From NCBI RefSeq assembly GCF_022387135.1, contig NZ_CP092462.1:1984001-2048000 (forward strand): a DNA stretch of 64,000 bases, written 5' to 3'. This DNA comes from Comamonas sp. B21-038 (GTDB taxonomy: Bacteria > Pseudomonadota > Gammaproteobacteria > Burkholderiales > Burkholderiaceae_C). Both the position numbers and the translations under genes were made by a program. The notes under the pieces were generated by a model. It was not told where the DNA came from. It made no database searches and worked only from the letters and a program-made list of their open reading frames with translations. Positions 8,343 to 18,032 of the stretch are shown in pieces (the stretch's first letter is position 1; every line of letters starts with the position of its first letter).

Positions 8343-8475
8343 TGCTCTCTCCTCGTTGTTGTCGTCGATGGGGGCCAAGGTTAACCCGAAATCAGCGGCG
8401 GTTTTGTAAGCCAAGCCAGCAAAAAAGGCGAGCCGTCGCTCGCCTGGGTCACGGTGGGTTGCCACCCAATGACGC

Positions 8476-9894
8476 TCAGGGCATCACCGGCGGAATATAG
8501 GCCAGCGTCTGGCCCAGGAACCACAGCAGGAACAGCACCACCGGGATATGCACCAGCAGCTGCACAAAGGTGAAGCCGATCAGATCGCGTGCCTTGAGAC
8601 CCAGCACGCCCAACAGCGGCAGCATGTAGAAGGGGTTGATCAGATTGGGCAAGGCCTCGGCGGCGTTGTAAATCTGCACGGCCCAGCCCAGGTGGTACTG
8701 CAGGTCGTTGGCCACCTGCATCACATACGGTGCCTCGATGATCCACTTGCCGCCGCCCGAGGGGATGAAGAAGCCCAGGATGGCCGAGTAGACGCCCATC
8801 AGCAGCGCATAGGTGTCATGCGTGGCGATCTGGGTGAAGAAGGTCGAGATGTAGTGCGCAATCGTATGGCCATCCACGCCCTTGACCTCGGTCATGATCG
8901 CGGCAATGGAGCCATACAGCGGGAACTGGATCAGCACACCGGTGGTGGTCGGCACGGCGCGCGCCACCGCATCCAGAAAGCTGCGCGGGCGCCAGTGCAG
9001 CAGGGCACCCACCATCAGAAAAATCAGGTTGTAGGTGTTGAGGCCCGAGATGGCCTGAATCGCCGGCTTGCTGGAGAACTCTTCCACCATCCAGCCGACC
9101 GCCAGCAGCACCAGAAAAATGATCAGGATCGGGCTGTGCTCCAGCCATTCACCGGGGCGGGTGGGCTTGGTCACCGGTTGCGCTTCGGCGCTGATGTCCA
9201 CCTGGCAGGCGGCGGCATCCTTGGCGTTGGCAGCGCCGGGCGCCGTCACGTAGGCAATCACCAGCGAGATCAGCACCAGCGCCAGCAGCATCACGCCCGA
9301 TTGCCACAGAAAAATCGTCTCGGTGAACGGGATCACACCGGTGATCGCCAGGATGGACGGCGGCAGGCTGGCCGGATTGGCCTGCAGCTGCGCTGCCGAC
9401 GAGGAAATGCCCAGCGCCCAGACAGCGCCCAGGCCCAGGTAGGCAGCCGCACCGGCGGCGCGGTAATCCATTTTCAGATCGGTGCGGCGGGCCAGTGCCT
9501 TGACCAGCAGGCCACCAAACACCAGGCTCAAGCCCCAGTTGAGCAGCGAGGCGACCATCGAGATCAGTGCCACCCAGGCCACCGCGCTGCGGCCATTGCC
9601 CGGCACCTTGGCCAGCGCTTCAATCAGCCGCGATGCAGGCTTGGAGCTGGCCACCACATAGCCGCCAATCACCACAAAGGCCATCTGCATCGTGAACGGG
9701 ATCAGGCTCCAAAAACCCTTGCCAAAGGCCTTGCTGGTCTCTTGCACTGGCACACCGATGGCCAGCGCAGCCAGCACCACGATCGCAATACCCACGACCG
9801 CAAACACCCAGGAATCGGGAAACCACTTCTCGGCCCAAGCCGCACACCGCATCGCAAACCGCGCCGAACGGCTCTCTTCCAATTGCACCGACAT
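8476..9894 (-). CDS. atoE: AtoE-type short-chain fatty acid transporter
   Basis: A 472-residue polytopic membrane protein of the AtoE/TIGR00366 family, which takes up short-chain fatty acids such as butyrate and acetoacetate. The N-terminal signature includes WFPDSWVFAVVGIAIVVLAA and GFWSLIPFTMQMAFVVIGGY, followed by about ten further hydrophobic segments; FIPSGGGKWIIEAPYV near residue 370 is the best conserved family block. The start at 9894 follows AGAAAGGTGACT; an in-frame upstream start at 9924 lacks a ribosome binding site. No atoDAB or thiolase genes are adjacent, unlike E. coli. In a PHB-making organism it may import 3-hydroxybutyrate-related acids, but this is inference. Confidence 0.9.
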   Translation of the reverse strand: MSVQLEESRSARFAMRCAAWAEKWFPDSWVFAVVGIAIVVLAALAIGVPVQETSKAFGKGFWSLIPFTMQMAFVVIGGYVVASSKPASRLIEALAKVPGNGRSAVAWVALISMVASLLNWGLSLVFGGLLVKALARRTDLKMDYRAAGAAAYLGLGAVWALGISSSAAQLQANPASLPPSILAITGVIPFTETIFLWQSGVMLLALVLISLVIAYVTAPGAANAKDAAACQVDISAEAQPVTKPTRPGEWLEHSPILIIFLVLLAVGWMVEEFSSKPAIQAISGLNTYNLIFLMVGALLHWRPRSFLDAVARAVPTTTGVLIQFPLYGSIAAIMTEVKGVDGHTIAHYISTFFTQIATHDTYALLMGVYSAILGFFIPSGGGKWIIEAPYVMQVANDLQYHLGWAVQIYNAAEALPNLINPFYMLPLLGVLGLKARDLIGFTFVQLLVHIPVVLFLLWFLGQTLAYIPPVMP

Positions 9895-10029
9895 AGTCAC
9901 CTTTCTGTCTCTCGTTAAATTCAAAGCGCGGCGATCTTCTCACGCGGGCAGGTCAATTTCGTTAAGTGCGACTACGTACCGCCATGCGAAATAGTCAGAG
10001 TGGCGAAGGGATGGCTGCCGTGCAGACGC

Positions 10030-10057
10030 AAAAAAGCCCCCTGCACTGCAGGAGGCT
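10030..10057 (-). terminator. alaS terminator
   Basis: On the minus strand, AGCC-x-CCTGC pairs with GCAGG-x-GGCT (one wobble) and is followed by TTTTTT. It lies about 35 bases after the alaS stop codon. Confidence 0.85.
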
Positions 10058-10089
10058 CGTTGGGGAGTGCGAAGCGGGTTAAAGCGCGA

Positions 10090-12714
10090 TCAGACCCGCT
10101 CGGCCACCCAGGCCTGAACGCCCGCCAGCGCTTGCGCCAGGCCGGCCGAGTTGGTGCCGCCAGCCATCGCCATGTCTGGCTTGCCGCCGCCCTTGCCGCC
10201 CACTTGCTGGGCGACAAAGTTCACCAGTTCACCGGCCTTGACCTTGCCAATGCTGTCCTTGGTCACGCCTGCGGCCAGTTGCACCTTGTCGCCGTCTACA
10301 GCCGCCAACACGATGGCAGCGGTGCCCAGCTTGTCCTTGAGCTTGTCCATCGTGTCGCGCAGCGCCTTGGCATCGGCGCCATCCAACGTAGCGGCCAGCA
10401 CCTTGATGCCCTTGACGTCCACCGCCTGGCCGGCCAGCTCATCGCCCTGGCTCGAAGCCAGCTTGCCCTTGAGCTGCGCCAGCTCCTTCTCCAGCGCCTT
10501 GATCTGGTCGAGCGCGCCACCGATGCGGTGGTTCAGCTCGGCCACAGGCGCCTTCAACGTGGCGGCGGCTTCGTCCACGGTCGATTCCAGCGACTGCAGG
10601 TAGGCCAGCGCGTTCTCGCCGGTCACCGCTTCGATACGGCGCACGCCAGCGGCCACGCCGCCTTCGGCGACGACCTTGAACAGGCCGATATCGCCGGTGC
10701 GCTGCACATGGGTGCCGCCGCAGAGTTCACGGCTCGAACCAATATCCAGCACGCGCACGGTCTCGCCGTACTTTTCGCCAAACAGCATCATCGCGCCAGT
10801 CTTCTGCGCGCTCTCGATGTCCATCACGCGCGCGCCGGTTTCAGTGTTTGCCAGGATCTCGGCATTCACGCGCTTTTCGATCTCGCGCTTTTGCGCATCG
10901 GTCACCGGGCTGTTGTGCGCAAAGTCAAAACGGGTGCGTTCTGCGTTGACCAGGCTGCCCTTTTGCTGCACGTGCTCGCCCAGCACTTCACGCAGCGCCT
11001 TGTGCATGATGTGGGTGACCGAGTGGTTGCGCATGGTGGCGGCGCGCAAGGCGGTGTCCACCTCGGCCTGCACTGCATCGCCCACCTTGAGGCTGCCCGC
11101 AGCCAGCTGGCCATGGTGGCCAAACACATCGGCCTTGATCTTCAGCGTGTCTTCCACGACAAAGCGGTTCGCACCGGCCGAGATCACGCCCTGGTCGCCC
11201 ACCTGGCCACCCGATTCGGCGTAGAACGGGGTGGTGTCCAGCACCACCACGGCCGTCTGGCCCGCTTCGATCGCGTTGACGCTGCTGCCATCGACATACA
11301 GCGCCACGACCTTGGCGGGCTCGCTCAGTTGCGTGTAGCCGGTGAAGGCATTGGCTGCGCCGGTGTATTCGAGCGCGCGGTCCATCTTGAACTTGCCCGC
11401 TGCGCGGGCCTGGCTCTTTTGCTGCTCCATCGCTGCATGGAAGCCTGCCTCGTCCACGCTCAGGCCGCGTTCGCGCGCCACGTCGTTGGACAGATCCAGC
11501 GGGAAGCCGTAGGTGTCGTGCAGCTTGAAGGCCACATCACCGGGCAGCACCTTGGCGCCACCGGCCAGCGCGCTGTCCAGGATGTCCATGCCATTGGCCA
11601 GGGTCTCGAAGAAGCGCTCTTCCTCGACCTTGAGCACCTCAGTGATACGTGCTTCCTGCTCGCGGATCTTGGGGTAGGCATCGCCCATGACGGCGACCAG
11701 GTCCTTGACCAGCTTGTGGAAGAACGGCGTCTTCTGGCCCAGCTTGTAGCCGTGGCGGATCGCGCGGCGGATGATGCGGCGCTGCACATAGCCCCGGCCT
11801 TCGTTCGATGGGATCACGCCATCGGCCACCAGGAACGCGGTCGCGCGGATGTGGTCGGCGATGACCTTCAGCGATGGGGTTTCCAGATCATCGATATGGG
11901 TCTCGCGTGCAGCGGCCTTGATCAGTGCCTGGAACAGGTCGATCTCGTAGTTGCTGTGCACGTGCTGCAAGATAGCGGCCAGGCGCTCCAGGCCCATGCC
12001 GGTATCAACGCAAGGGGCGGGCAGCGGCTTGACCGAGCCGTCTTCGGCCATGTCGAACTGCATGAACACGTTGTTCCAGATTTCAATGAAACGATCACCG
12101 TCTTCATCGGGCGAGCCTGGAGGGCCGCCGGCAATGTGCGGGCCGTGGTCGTAGAAGATCTCGGAGCAAGGGCCGCAAGGGCCGGTGTCGGCCATCATCC
12201 AGAAGTTGTCGCTCTTGTAGCGGCCACCCTTGTTGTCACCGATGCGGATCACGCGCTCGGGGGGCAGACCGATTTCCTGGGTCCAGATGTCGTAGGCCTC
12301 GTCGTCCTCTTCGTAGACGGTGGCCAGCAGCTTCTCGGCCGGCAGCTTGTAGACCTCGGTCAGCAGCTCCCAGGCCCACTTCAGCGATTCGCGCTTGAAG
12401 TAGTCGCCAAACGACCAGTTGCCCAGCATTTCGAAGAAAGTGTGGTGGCGCGCGGTGTAGCCCACGTTTTCCAGGTCGTTGTGCTTGCCACCGGCGCGCA
12501 GGCAGGTCTGCACGCTGGTCGCCCGGGTGTAGGGGCGCTTGTCGGTGCCCAGGAACACATCCTTGAACTGCACCATGCCGGAGTTGGTGAACATCAGCGT
12601 GGGATCGTTGCCCGGCACCAGCGGGCTGGACGGAACAATGGTGTGCCCCTTGGACGCGAAAAAGTCCAGAAAGGTCTTGCGGATCTCAGCGACGGAAAAA
12701 GTGGGTGTACTCAT
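10090..12714 (-). CDS. alaS: Alanyl-tRNA synthetase
   Basis: An 874-residue class II synthetase that charges tRNA-Ala. The catalytic domain starts [18 protein letters not shown] and contains [19 protein letters not shown] (motif 1 area) and [17 protein letters not shown]. The editing domain carries the zinc-binding [12 protein letters not shown] and the [15 protein letters not shown] motif that clears Ser/Gly mischarged tRNA. The C-Ala domain ends with [33 protein letters not shown] and a short tail. Length is normal (about 875). The gene is monocistronic, with a terminator downstream and about 120 bases to the preceding gene. Confidence 0.97.
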   Translation of the reverse strand: MSTPTFSVAEIRKTFLDFFASKGHTIVPSSPLVPGNDPTLMFTNSGMVQFKDVFLGTDKRPYTRATSVQTCLRAGGKHNDLENVGYTARHHTFFEMLGNWSFGDYFKRESLKWAWELLTEVYKLPAEKLLATVYEEDDEAYDIWTQEIGLPPERVIRIGDNKGGRYKSDNFWMMADTGPCGPCSEIFYDHGPHIAGGPPGSPDEDGDRFIEIWNNVFMQFDMAEDGSVKPLPAPCVDTGMGLERLAAILQHVHSNYEIDLFQALIKAAARETHIDDLETPSLKVIADHIRATAFLVADGVIPSNEGRGYVQRRIIRRAIRHGYKLGQKTPFFHKLVKDLVAVMGDAYPKIREQEARITEVLKVEEERFFETLANGMDILDSALAGGAKVLPGDVAFKLHDTYGFPLDLSNDVARERGLSVDEAGFHAAMEQQKSQARAAGKFKMDRALEYTGAANAFTGYTQLSEPAKVVALYVDGSSVNAIEAGQTAVVVLDTTPFYAESGGQVGDQGVISAGANRFVVEDTLKIKADVFGHHGQLAAGSLKVGDAVQAEVDTALRAATMRNHSVTHIMHKALREVLGEHVQQKGSLVNAERTRFDFAHNSPVTDAQKREIEKRVNAEILANTETGARVMDIESAQKTGAMMLFGEKYGETVRVLDIGSSRELCGGTHVQRTGDIGLFKVVAEGGVAAGVRRIEAVTGENALAYLQSLESTVDEAAATLKAPVAELNHRIGGALDQIKALEKELAQLKGKLASSQGDELAGQAVDVKGIKVLAATLDGADAKALRDTMDKLKDKLGTAAIVLAAVDGDKVQLAAGVTKDSIGKVKAGELVNFVAQQVGGKGGGKPDMAMAGGTNSAGLAQALAGVQAWVAERV

Positions 12715-12833
12715 GGTGTGAAGCGGTGGTGGCGCCTGCCCGGCTTCCGTTGAAGCGGTGCGGGCGCGAATCTTCCATTATAGGGTTTGGTCGTTACCAG
12801 AGGCGCAGCCCGTACCAGGCCCTGCGCTGCGGT

Positions 12834-13541
12834 TTACTGGGGCACGGGCAGAGGAGCCGCCTTGCGCTTGCCCTCGTGCTCCTTCATGCGTTTTTCATGG
12901 GCCTCCAGCCGCCGCTGCGCGGCCTGCTGCTTGGCATCGTATTCTTCCTGGGCTTCACTGATGTTGTCGGGGCGCTCTGCATTCTGGCGCTGCTGCGCGC
13001 GCTGCTTGCTGTCGAGCTTGCCCGCCTGGCTGGTAGCGCGGCGGGCAGCGTCCTGCTCGCGGCGCTGCTGCTGCTCGGCCATACTCTCGGCATTGCGCTT
13101 GGGCGCATGGCTGCTGCGCTGGGCAGCCTGCTCGTCATGCTCCTTCTGGCGCTGTTCCAGATCGGGCTGATTCAGCGCACCACCATCCAGTGTGGGGTGC
13201 TTGCGCTCAAAATCGTTTTGCTTGGACGCACGCGAAGCACGCTGGTTGGCGGTTTTCTCTTCGCGCTCCTGCGCGTTGATGGCGAGCTCGCGCTGGCGCA
13301 GCGCGCGCTCTTCGGTGTTGTACTGGCTGCGCACCTTCTGCAGGCAGTCCGTTACCGCAAAGTGCTGGTAGCAGATCTTTTCGTTGTTGGCCAGACGCGC
13401 TTCGCTGTCCTTGCGCTCCTGCGAAATCTGGGCACGCGCCTGCGTGCGCTCCTGCGCATTCGAGGTCTTGCCAGAGGCCGCATGGGCCAGGCTGCCGGCA
13501 GTCAGCAGCAGCAACAAAGTCAGGGTGTTCAAACGAGGCAT
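12834..13541 (-). CDS. Exported charged coiled-coil protein, unknown
   Basis: A 235-residue protein of unknown function. It has a signal peptide (LNTLTLLLLLTAGSLAHA, probable cleavage after AHA) and a mature part that is almost wholly Arg, Lys, Glu, Gln and Ala, in patterns expected for long coiled coil. One conserved-looking block (NEKICYQHFAVTDCLQKV) contains two cysteines that could form a disulfide, as in small periplasmic proteins of Burkholderiales. The start at 13541 follows CAGGAGAG. It begins 14 bases after zapE stops, so the two are likely cotranscribed. No close family is recognised by eye; the extreme composition means database hits to other coiled coils would be weak evidence. 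Confidence 0.8.
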   Translation of the reverse strand: MPRLNTLTLLLLLTAGSLAHAASGKTSNAQERTQARAQISQERKDSEARLANNEKICYQHFAVTDCLQKVRSQYNTEERALRQRELAINAQEREEKTANQRASRASKQNDFERKHPTLDGGALNQPDLEQRQKEHDEQAAQRSSHAPKRNAESMAEQQQRREQDAARRATSQAGKLDSKQRAQQRQNAERPDNISEAQEEYDAKQQAAQRRLEAHEKRMKEHEGKRKAAPLPVPQ

Positions 13542-13555
13542 GGTGCCCTCTCCTG

Positions 13556-14659
13556 TCAGGTCAGCGCAGTGTCGACCACGCGCCGCTCCAGCGACAAATA
13601 CTCCTGCGACTGCATCTCGTTGAGGCGCGAGACGGTGCGCGGAAACTCATGGGACAGCGGCCCTTCGGTGTAGAGCTGCTCCGGTGGCACCGCCGCCGAC
13701 ATGATGAGCTTGACCCGGCGGTCATAGAGCACATCGACCAGCCAGGTGAAGCGGCGGGCGGGCGAGGCCATGTTGACGAACATCTGCGGCACATTGGACA
13801 GCAGCACGGTGTGGAACTGGGTGGCCAGCTCCAGGTAGTCGTTCTGCGAGCGCGGATTGACGCAGAGCTCATGGAAATCGAACCAGATCACGCCGCCCGC
13901 ACGCCGGCGCGGCTTGAGCTCGCGCGACTCGATCTTGAACACCGGCTTCTCGTCGGGCACTTCGGCGAGCTGGCCAAAGGTCTGCTCCATCGCCGCATCG
14001 GCCTCGGGCCCCAGCGGGCAATGGTAGAGCTGGGCCAGCTCCAGTGCGCGGCGGCGGTAGTCCGTGCCATTGTCGACGTTGATCACATCCATGCGCTCGT
14101 TGAGCAGATCGATGGCCGGCAGGATGCGGTCGCGGTGCAGGCCGTCGGGGTAGAGGCCATCGGGCGTGAAGTTGGAGGTGGTGACAAAGCCCACGCCGTT
14201 GTTGAACAGCGCCAACAGCAAGCGGTAGAGAATCATCGCATCGGTGATGTCCGCCACATGGAACTCATCAAAGCAGATGAGCTTGTACTTCTTGGCGATC
14301 CTGGCGCCCAGCACATCGAGCGGGTCCTGCGTGCCCTTGAGCAAGGTCAGCTCGCGCTGCACCTCGCGCATGAATTCATGGAAATGCAGACGCACCTTGC
14401 GGCGCAGTGGCACGGCATTGAAAAAGCAATCCATGATGAAGCTCTTGCCGCGCCCCACCCCGCCGTACATGTAGACCCCGCGCGGAATGTCGGGGTGGTT
14501 GATCAGCTTCTTGATCGGGTTCGAGCGCTTGTTCTTGTACTGCTCCCAGGCATCGGCACAGCGCTGCAAGGCCTCCACCGCACGCATCTGTGCCGGATCA
14601 CTTTGAAAACCCTTGGCCTTGAGTTCGGCCTCGTATGCATCTCTTACCGCTGTACCCAT
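13556..14659 (-). CDS. zapE: Cell division ATPase ZapE (AFG1-like)
   Basis: A 367-residue AFG1/LACE1-family ATPase. ZapE associates with the FtsZ ring and helps constriction, especially under low oxygen or heat. Walker A is GGVGRGKSFIMDCFF, Walker B is KLICFDEFHVADITDAMIL, and the sensor region reads FVTTSNFTPDGLYPDGLHRD, all typical. The C-terminus carries ARRFTWLVDVLYDRRVKL, another family block. It lies downstream of the odh operon, separated by a palindromic element, and upstream of an exported coiled-coil gene. The order lpdA-zapE is usual in Comamonadaceae and supports the taxonomic placement. Confidence 0.95.
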   Translation of the reverse strand: MGTAVRDAYEAELKAKGFQSDPAQMRAVEALQRCADAWEQYKNKRSNPIKKLINHPDIPRGVYMYGGVGRGKSFIMDCFFNAVPLRRKVRLHFHEFMREVQRELTLLKGTQDPLDVLGARIAKKYKLICFDEFHVADITDAMILYRLLLALFNNGVGFVTTSNFTPDGLYPDGLHRDRILPAIDLLNERMDVINVDNGTDYRRRALELAQLYHCPLGPEADAAMEQTFGQLAEVPDEKPVFKIESRELKPRRRAGGVIWFDFHELCVNPRSQNDYLELATQFHTVLLSNVPQMFVNMASPARRFTWLVDVLYDRRVKLIMSAAVPPEQLYTEGPLSHEFPRTVSRLNEMQSQEYLSLERRVVDTALT

Positions 14660-14713
14660 GGGTGTCTCAATCTCTTGTTGCTCTAAGAACCTGTTGACGG
14701 TCTTCTAAATGAC

Positions 14714-14752
14714 ATAGCCTCTGGCGCAGAACCCATCTGCACTAGAGGCTAT
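14714..14752. repeat. Intergenic palindromic element downstream of lpdA
   Basis: ATAGCCTCTGGCGCAGA, a 5-base loop, then TCTGCACTAGAGGCTAT: a 17-base stem with two non-Watson-Crick positions. A short T-run follows on the plus strand and a weaker one on the minus strand. It may end odh-operon transcription. The ATAGCCTCTAG-type arm resembles palindromes I recall as frequent between Comamonadaceae genes; copy number cannot be judged from one window. Confidence 0.6.
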
Positions 14753-14772
14753 TTTCACCTAAATCTTCAGGA

Positions 14773-16200
14773 TCAGAAGTTCAGGGTGCGCTTGTCCACG
14801 GCCAGTGCCGCTTCCTTGGTCGCTTCCGACAGCGATGGGTGGGCGTGGCAGATGCGGGCGATGTCTTCGCTCGATGCCTTGAACTCCATCGCCACCACGG
14901 CTTCGGAGATCAGCTCCGAGACCATCGGGCCTACCATGTGCACGCCCAGGATTTCGTCGGTCGTGGCATCTGCCAGGAACTTGACCATACCGGTGGTGTC
15001 GCCCAGCGCACGTGCGCGGCCATTGGCCAGGAACGGGAAGGTGCCTGCCTTGTAGGCGACGCCGTCGGCCTTGAGCTGCTGCTCGGTGCGGCCCACCCAG
15101 GCGATTTCAGGGCTGGTGTAGATCACCCATGGGATGGTCGCAAAGTTCACATGGCCGTGTTGACCGGCAATGCGCTCGGCCACGGCAACGCCCTCTTCCT
15201 CGGCCTTGTGGGCCAGCATCGGGCCACGTACCACATCGCCCACTGCCCACACGCCGGGCAGGTTGGTCTTGCAGTTCTCGTCGACGACAATCGCGCCACG
15301 CTCGTCCAGCGCCAGGCCCACGGCTTCGGGGTTCAGACCAATGGTGTTGGCCACGCGGCCGATGGACACAATCAGGCGGTCCACGTCCAGTTGCTGGGCT
15401 TCACCCTTGGCGTTGGTGTAGCTGATCTGCACACCCTTCTTGTCGGCCTTGATGTCGCCGACCTTGACGCCCAGCTCGATCTTCAGGCCTTGCTTGTCAA
15501 AGGACTTCTTGGCTTCCTTGGCGATTTGCTCGTCCACGGCAGGCAGGAACTTGTCCATGCCTTCGAGCACCGTCACTTCGGTGCCCAGGCGGCGCCAGAC
15601 CGAGCCCATTTCCAGGCCGATCACGCCAGCACCGATCAGGGCCAGCTTCTTGGGCGTGGCGCCCAGGCGCAGTGCGCCATCGTTGGACAGGATGCGGTCT
15701 TCGTCGAAAGGCGCGCCCGGCAGCGCGCGGGCATTGGAGCCGGTGGCCACAATGATCTGCTTGCCGGTGATGGATTCTTCTTCCTTGCCCGTGACCTTGA
15801 TTTCATAGCCGCCATCGGCGGCCTTCACGAAGGAGCCACGGCCGTGGAAGAAGGTGACCTTGTTCTTCTTGAACAGGTACTGGATGCCGTCGTTGTTTTG
15901 CTTGACGACGTTATCCTTGCGGGCAATCATCTTGGCCACATCCATGCTGACCTTGCCGGTCGAGATGCCGTGGTCCGCAAAATGCAGATTGGCGTGCTCG
16001 AAATGCTCGGACGACTGCAGCAGTGCCTTCGACGGAATGCAACCGACGTTGGTGCAGGTGCCGCCCAGTGCAGGGCCGCCGGCTGCGTTCTTCCACTCGT
16101 CGATACATGCCACCTGCATGCCCAGCTGGGCTGCACGGATGGCCGCTACATAACCGCCGGGGCCGCCGCCGATCACGACGACATCAAATTGCTTGCTCAT
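14773..16200 (-). CDS. lpdA: Dihydrolipoyl dehydrogenase (E3)
   Basis: A 475-residue flavoprotein that reoxidises dihydrolipoamide of 2-oxoacid dehydrogenase complexes with NAD+. The FAD-binding GGGPGGYVAAIRAAQLG is at the N-terminus. The redox-active disulfide is in LGGTCTNVGCIPSKALLQSS; the usual CxxxxC spacing is kept. The NAD-binding site is IGAGVIGLEMGSVWRRLG, and the dimerisation domain ends with CHAHPSLSEATKEAAL, carrying the His-Glu pair that acts as acid-base. It starts 2 bases after the stop of a small lipoprotein gene, downstream of sucA-sucB, so it is the dedicated E3 of the 2-oxoglutarate dehydrogenase complex. Confidence 0.97.
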   Translation of the reverse strand: MSKQFDVVVIGGGPGGYVAAIRAAQLGMQVACIDEWKNAAGGPALGGTCTNVGCIPSKALLQSSEHFEHANLHFADHGISTGKVSMDVAKMIARKDNVVKQNNDGIQYLFKKNKVTFFHGRGSFVKAADGGYEIKVTGKEEESITGKQIIVATGSNARALPGAPFDEDRILSNDGALRLGATPKKLALIGAGVIGLEMGSVWRRLGTEVTVLEGMDKFLPAVDEQIAKEAKKSFDKQGLKIELGVKVGDIKADKKGVQISYTNAKGEAQQLDVDRLIVSIGRVANTIGLNPEAVGLALDERGAIVVDENCKTNLPGVWAVGDVVRGPMLAHKAEEEGVAVAERIAGQHGHVNFATIPWVIYTSPEIAWVGRTEQQLKADGVAYKAGTFPFLANGRARALGDTTGMVKFLADATTDEILGVHMVGPMVSELISEAVVAMEFKASSEDIARICHAHPSLSEATKEAALAVDKRTLNF

Positions 16201-16202
16201 GA

Positions 16203-16712
16203 TTAATCCAATGGTGTTAGTTCAAAACTGCCCTGGTGCAATGCCACACCGAAGAGGCCCGTCTTGGTAGTCAGTTGTTCGTCGTTTTGGCGACCGAACG
16301 TCAAGGTGGTGCCGGGATGGGTGCGGCAGACGAACATGAAGGAACCGGACTCCAGACACGCAATCTTGCCGCCAGCGCGCATCGCGGCCCAGCCCATCTC
16401 TTCATAGCCCCTGGCCTTGAAAGGGATGAGCGGCAGCGGCGCTCCCGGCTCACCGACAAACGAAATGGCCCATTGCGGGCCATTTCCGTCCGCCTTCGCG
16501 CCGGGCACCTCCTTGGCGGATGTGATCGGGCGGATGCGAACCTGTGCGGGAGCGGGCACACCACGGCGCGCGGCCTGTGTGCCTGCTGCCCACTGGAAGC
16601 GGTAGTCACCACTCCAGCTTTGCGTGGCCACATCCTGCGCAGCAGGACGGGGCAAGGTGCCGCAGGCGCCCAGCACGAGTGCGGACGCTGCAGCCACCAA
16701 AACGCGTAGCAT
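16203..16712 (-). CDS. Putative lipoprotein inside the odh operon, unknown
   Basis: A 169-residue protein starting with a lipoprotein signal: hydrophobic VLVAAASALVLG followed by AC (lipobox L-V-L-G-A-C). The mature part has no recognised domain; it contains WSGDYRFQWAAGTQAARRG, PQWAISFVGEPGAPLPLIPF and a pair of cysteines near IACLESGSFMFVC, and looks beta-rich. ATG 16712 is preferred; GTG 16715 and TTG 16730, abutting the sucB stop, are possible. It is sandwiched tightly between sucB (about 18 bases) and lpdA (2 bases), so it must be transcribed with the 2-oxoglutarate dehydrogenase genes. A membrane lipoprotein has no known role in that soluble complex. Confidence 0.8.
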   Translation of the reverse strand: MLRVLVAAASALVLGACGTLPRPAAQDVATQSWSGDYRFQWAAGTQAARRGVPAPAQVRIRPITSAKEVPGAKADGNGPQWAISFVGEPGAPLPLIPFKARGYEEMGWAAMRAGGKIACLESGSFMFVCRTHPGTTLTFGRQNDEQLTTKTGLFGVALHQGSFELTPLD

Positions 16713-16730
16713 CACTGCCCGGCGACCCAA

Positions 16731-17993
16731 TTACAGGTCGAACAGCAGACGCGATGGATCTTCCAGCGCATCCTTCATCGCCACCAGGCCCAGCACGGCT
16801 TCGCGGCCGTCGATGATGCGGTGGTCGTAGGACATCGCGAAGTAGTTCATCGGACGCACCACCACCTGGCCGTTTTCGACCACAGCGCGGTCCTTGGTCG
16901 CGTGCACGCCCAGGATGGCCGATTGGGGCGGGTTGATGATGGGGGTGGACATCATCGAGCCGAAGGTGCCACCGTTGGAGATGGAGAACGTGCCGCCGGT
17001 CATGTCTTCGATGCCCAGCTTGCCGTCAGCAGCCTTCTTGCCGAACTCGGCAATCTTCTTTTCGATGTCGGCGAAGCTCATCTGGTCTGCATTGCGCAGG
17101 ATGGGCACCACCAGACCGCGTGGCGAGCCCACGGCGATACCGATGTCGAAGTAGCCGTGGTAGATGATGTCGGTGCCATCGACCGAGGCGTTCAGCACGG
17201 GGTACTTCTTCAGTGCGTGGACTGCGGCCTTCACGAAGAAGGACATGAAGCCCAGCTTGACACCGTGTTCCTTGGTGAAGTCGTCCTGGAACTTCTTGCG
17301 CAGCGCCATCACCGGTGCCATGTTCACTTCGTTGAACGTGGTCAGGATCGCGTTGGTCGACTGCGATTGCAGCAGACGCTCGGCGATACGGGCACGCAGA
17401 CGGCTCATCGGCACGCGCTGCTCTGGACGCTCGCCCAGGTCCTGGGCAGCGGCGGGCGATGCCACCTGGGGCAGCGACTTGGTCGGTGCGCCGGTGGGGA
17501 TCACGCCAGCAGTGGACTTGACGCCACCGGCCACAGCGGCCAGCACATCACCCTTGGTGACGCGGCCATCCTTGCCGGAGCCGGCCACGGCGCCGACCGA
17601 CAGGTTGTTGTCCGCCAGCAGCTTGGCAGCGGCAGGCATCGCGACATCGCCCTTGTTGCCACCGGCAGCTGCAGGCGCAGCGGCGGTGGCTGGAGCGGCA
17701 GCAGCTGGGGCAGGCGCTGCGGCTGCAGGGGCGGCAGCGGCGCCGGCCACGGCTTCGGTGTCGATCTTGGCGATCAGCTGGTCAGCGATGACGGTAGCGC
17801 CGTCGCCTTGCACGATCTCGGTCAGCACGCCAGCGGCGGGTGCTGGCACTTCGAGTACGACCTTGTCGGTTTCGATCTCGATCAGGATTTCGTCGACAGC
17901 AACAGCTTCACCGGCTTTCTTCTTCCAGGTGAGCATGGTGGCTTCAGCGACCGACTCGGACAGCTGGGGGACTTTGACTTCTACGATTGCCAT
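16731..17993 (-). CDS. sucB: 2-Oxoglutarate dehydrogenase E2 (dihydrolipoyl succinyltransferase)
   Basis: A 420-residue E2 core subunit. The lipoyl domain (1-75) has the lipoylated lysine in [20 protein letters not shown]. An Ala/Pro-rich flexible linker follows (about 80-110), then the peripheral subunit-binding domain ([24 protein letters not shown]) and the acyltransferase domain, ending with the catalytic [20 protein letters not shown] and RLLFDL. It carries the family name OdhB in some Burkholderiales. It is separated by 39 bases from the upstream sucA, followed by a lipoprotein gene and lpdA, all on one strand. Length is normal. Confidence 0.97.
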   Translation of the reverse strand: MAIVEVKVPQLSESVAEATMLTWKKKAGEAVAVDEILIEIETDKVVLEVPAPAAGVLTEIVQGDGATVIADQLIAKIDTEAVAGAAAAPAAAAPAPAAAAPATAAAPAAAGGNKGDVAMPAAAKLLADNNLSVGAVAGSGKDGRVTKGDVLAAVAGGVKSTAGVIPTGAPTKSLPQVASPAAAQDLGERPEQRVPMSRLRARIAERLLQSQSTNAILTTFNEVNMAPVMALRKKFQDDFTKEHGVKLGFMSFFVKAAVHALKKYPVLNASVDGTDIIYHGYFDIGIAVGSPRGLVVPILRNADQMSFADIEKKIAEFGKKAADGKLGIEDMTGGTFSISNGGTFGSMMSTPIINPPQSAILGVHATKDRAVVENGQVVVRPMNYFAMSYDHRIIDGREAVLGLVAMKDALEDPSRLLFDL

Positions 17994-18032
17994 AACAATT
18001 CTTTCTGTATTCGTTAAATGCTGAGGTCGTGC

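Noticed and set aside
10000..12753. A 917-codon open frame antisense to alaS
   Set aside because: Long antisense frames are expected opposite GC-rich genes. Its composition (His, Gln, Val, Gly-rich) is the usual shadow pattern, and the opposite strand is an intact alaS.
16731..18000. Ala-rich linker of sucB as a repeat element
   Set aside because: It is the normal flexible linker between lipoyl and catalytic domains.
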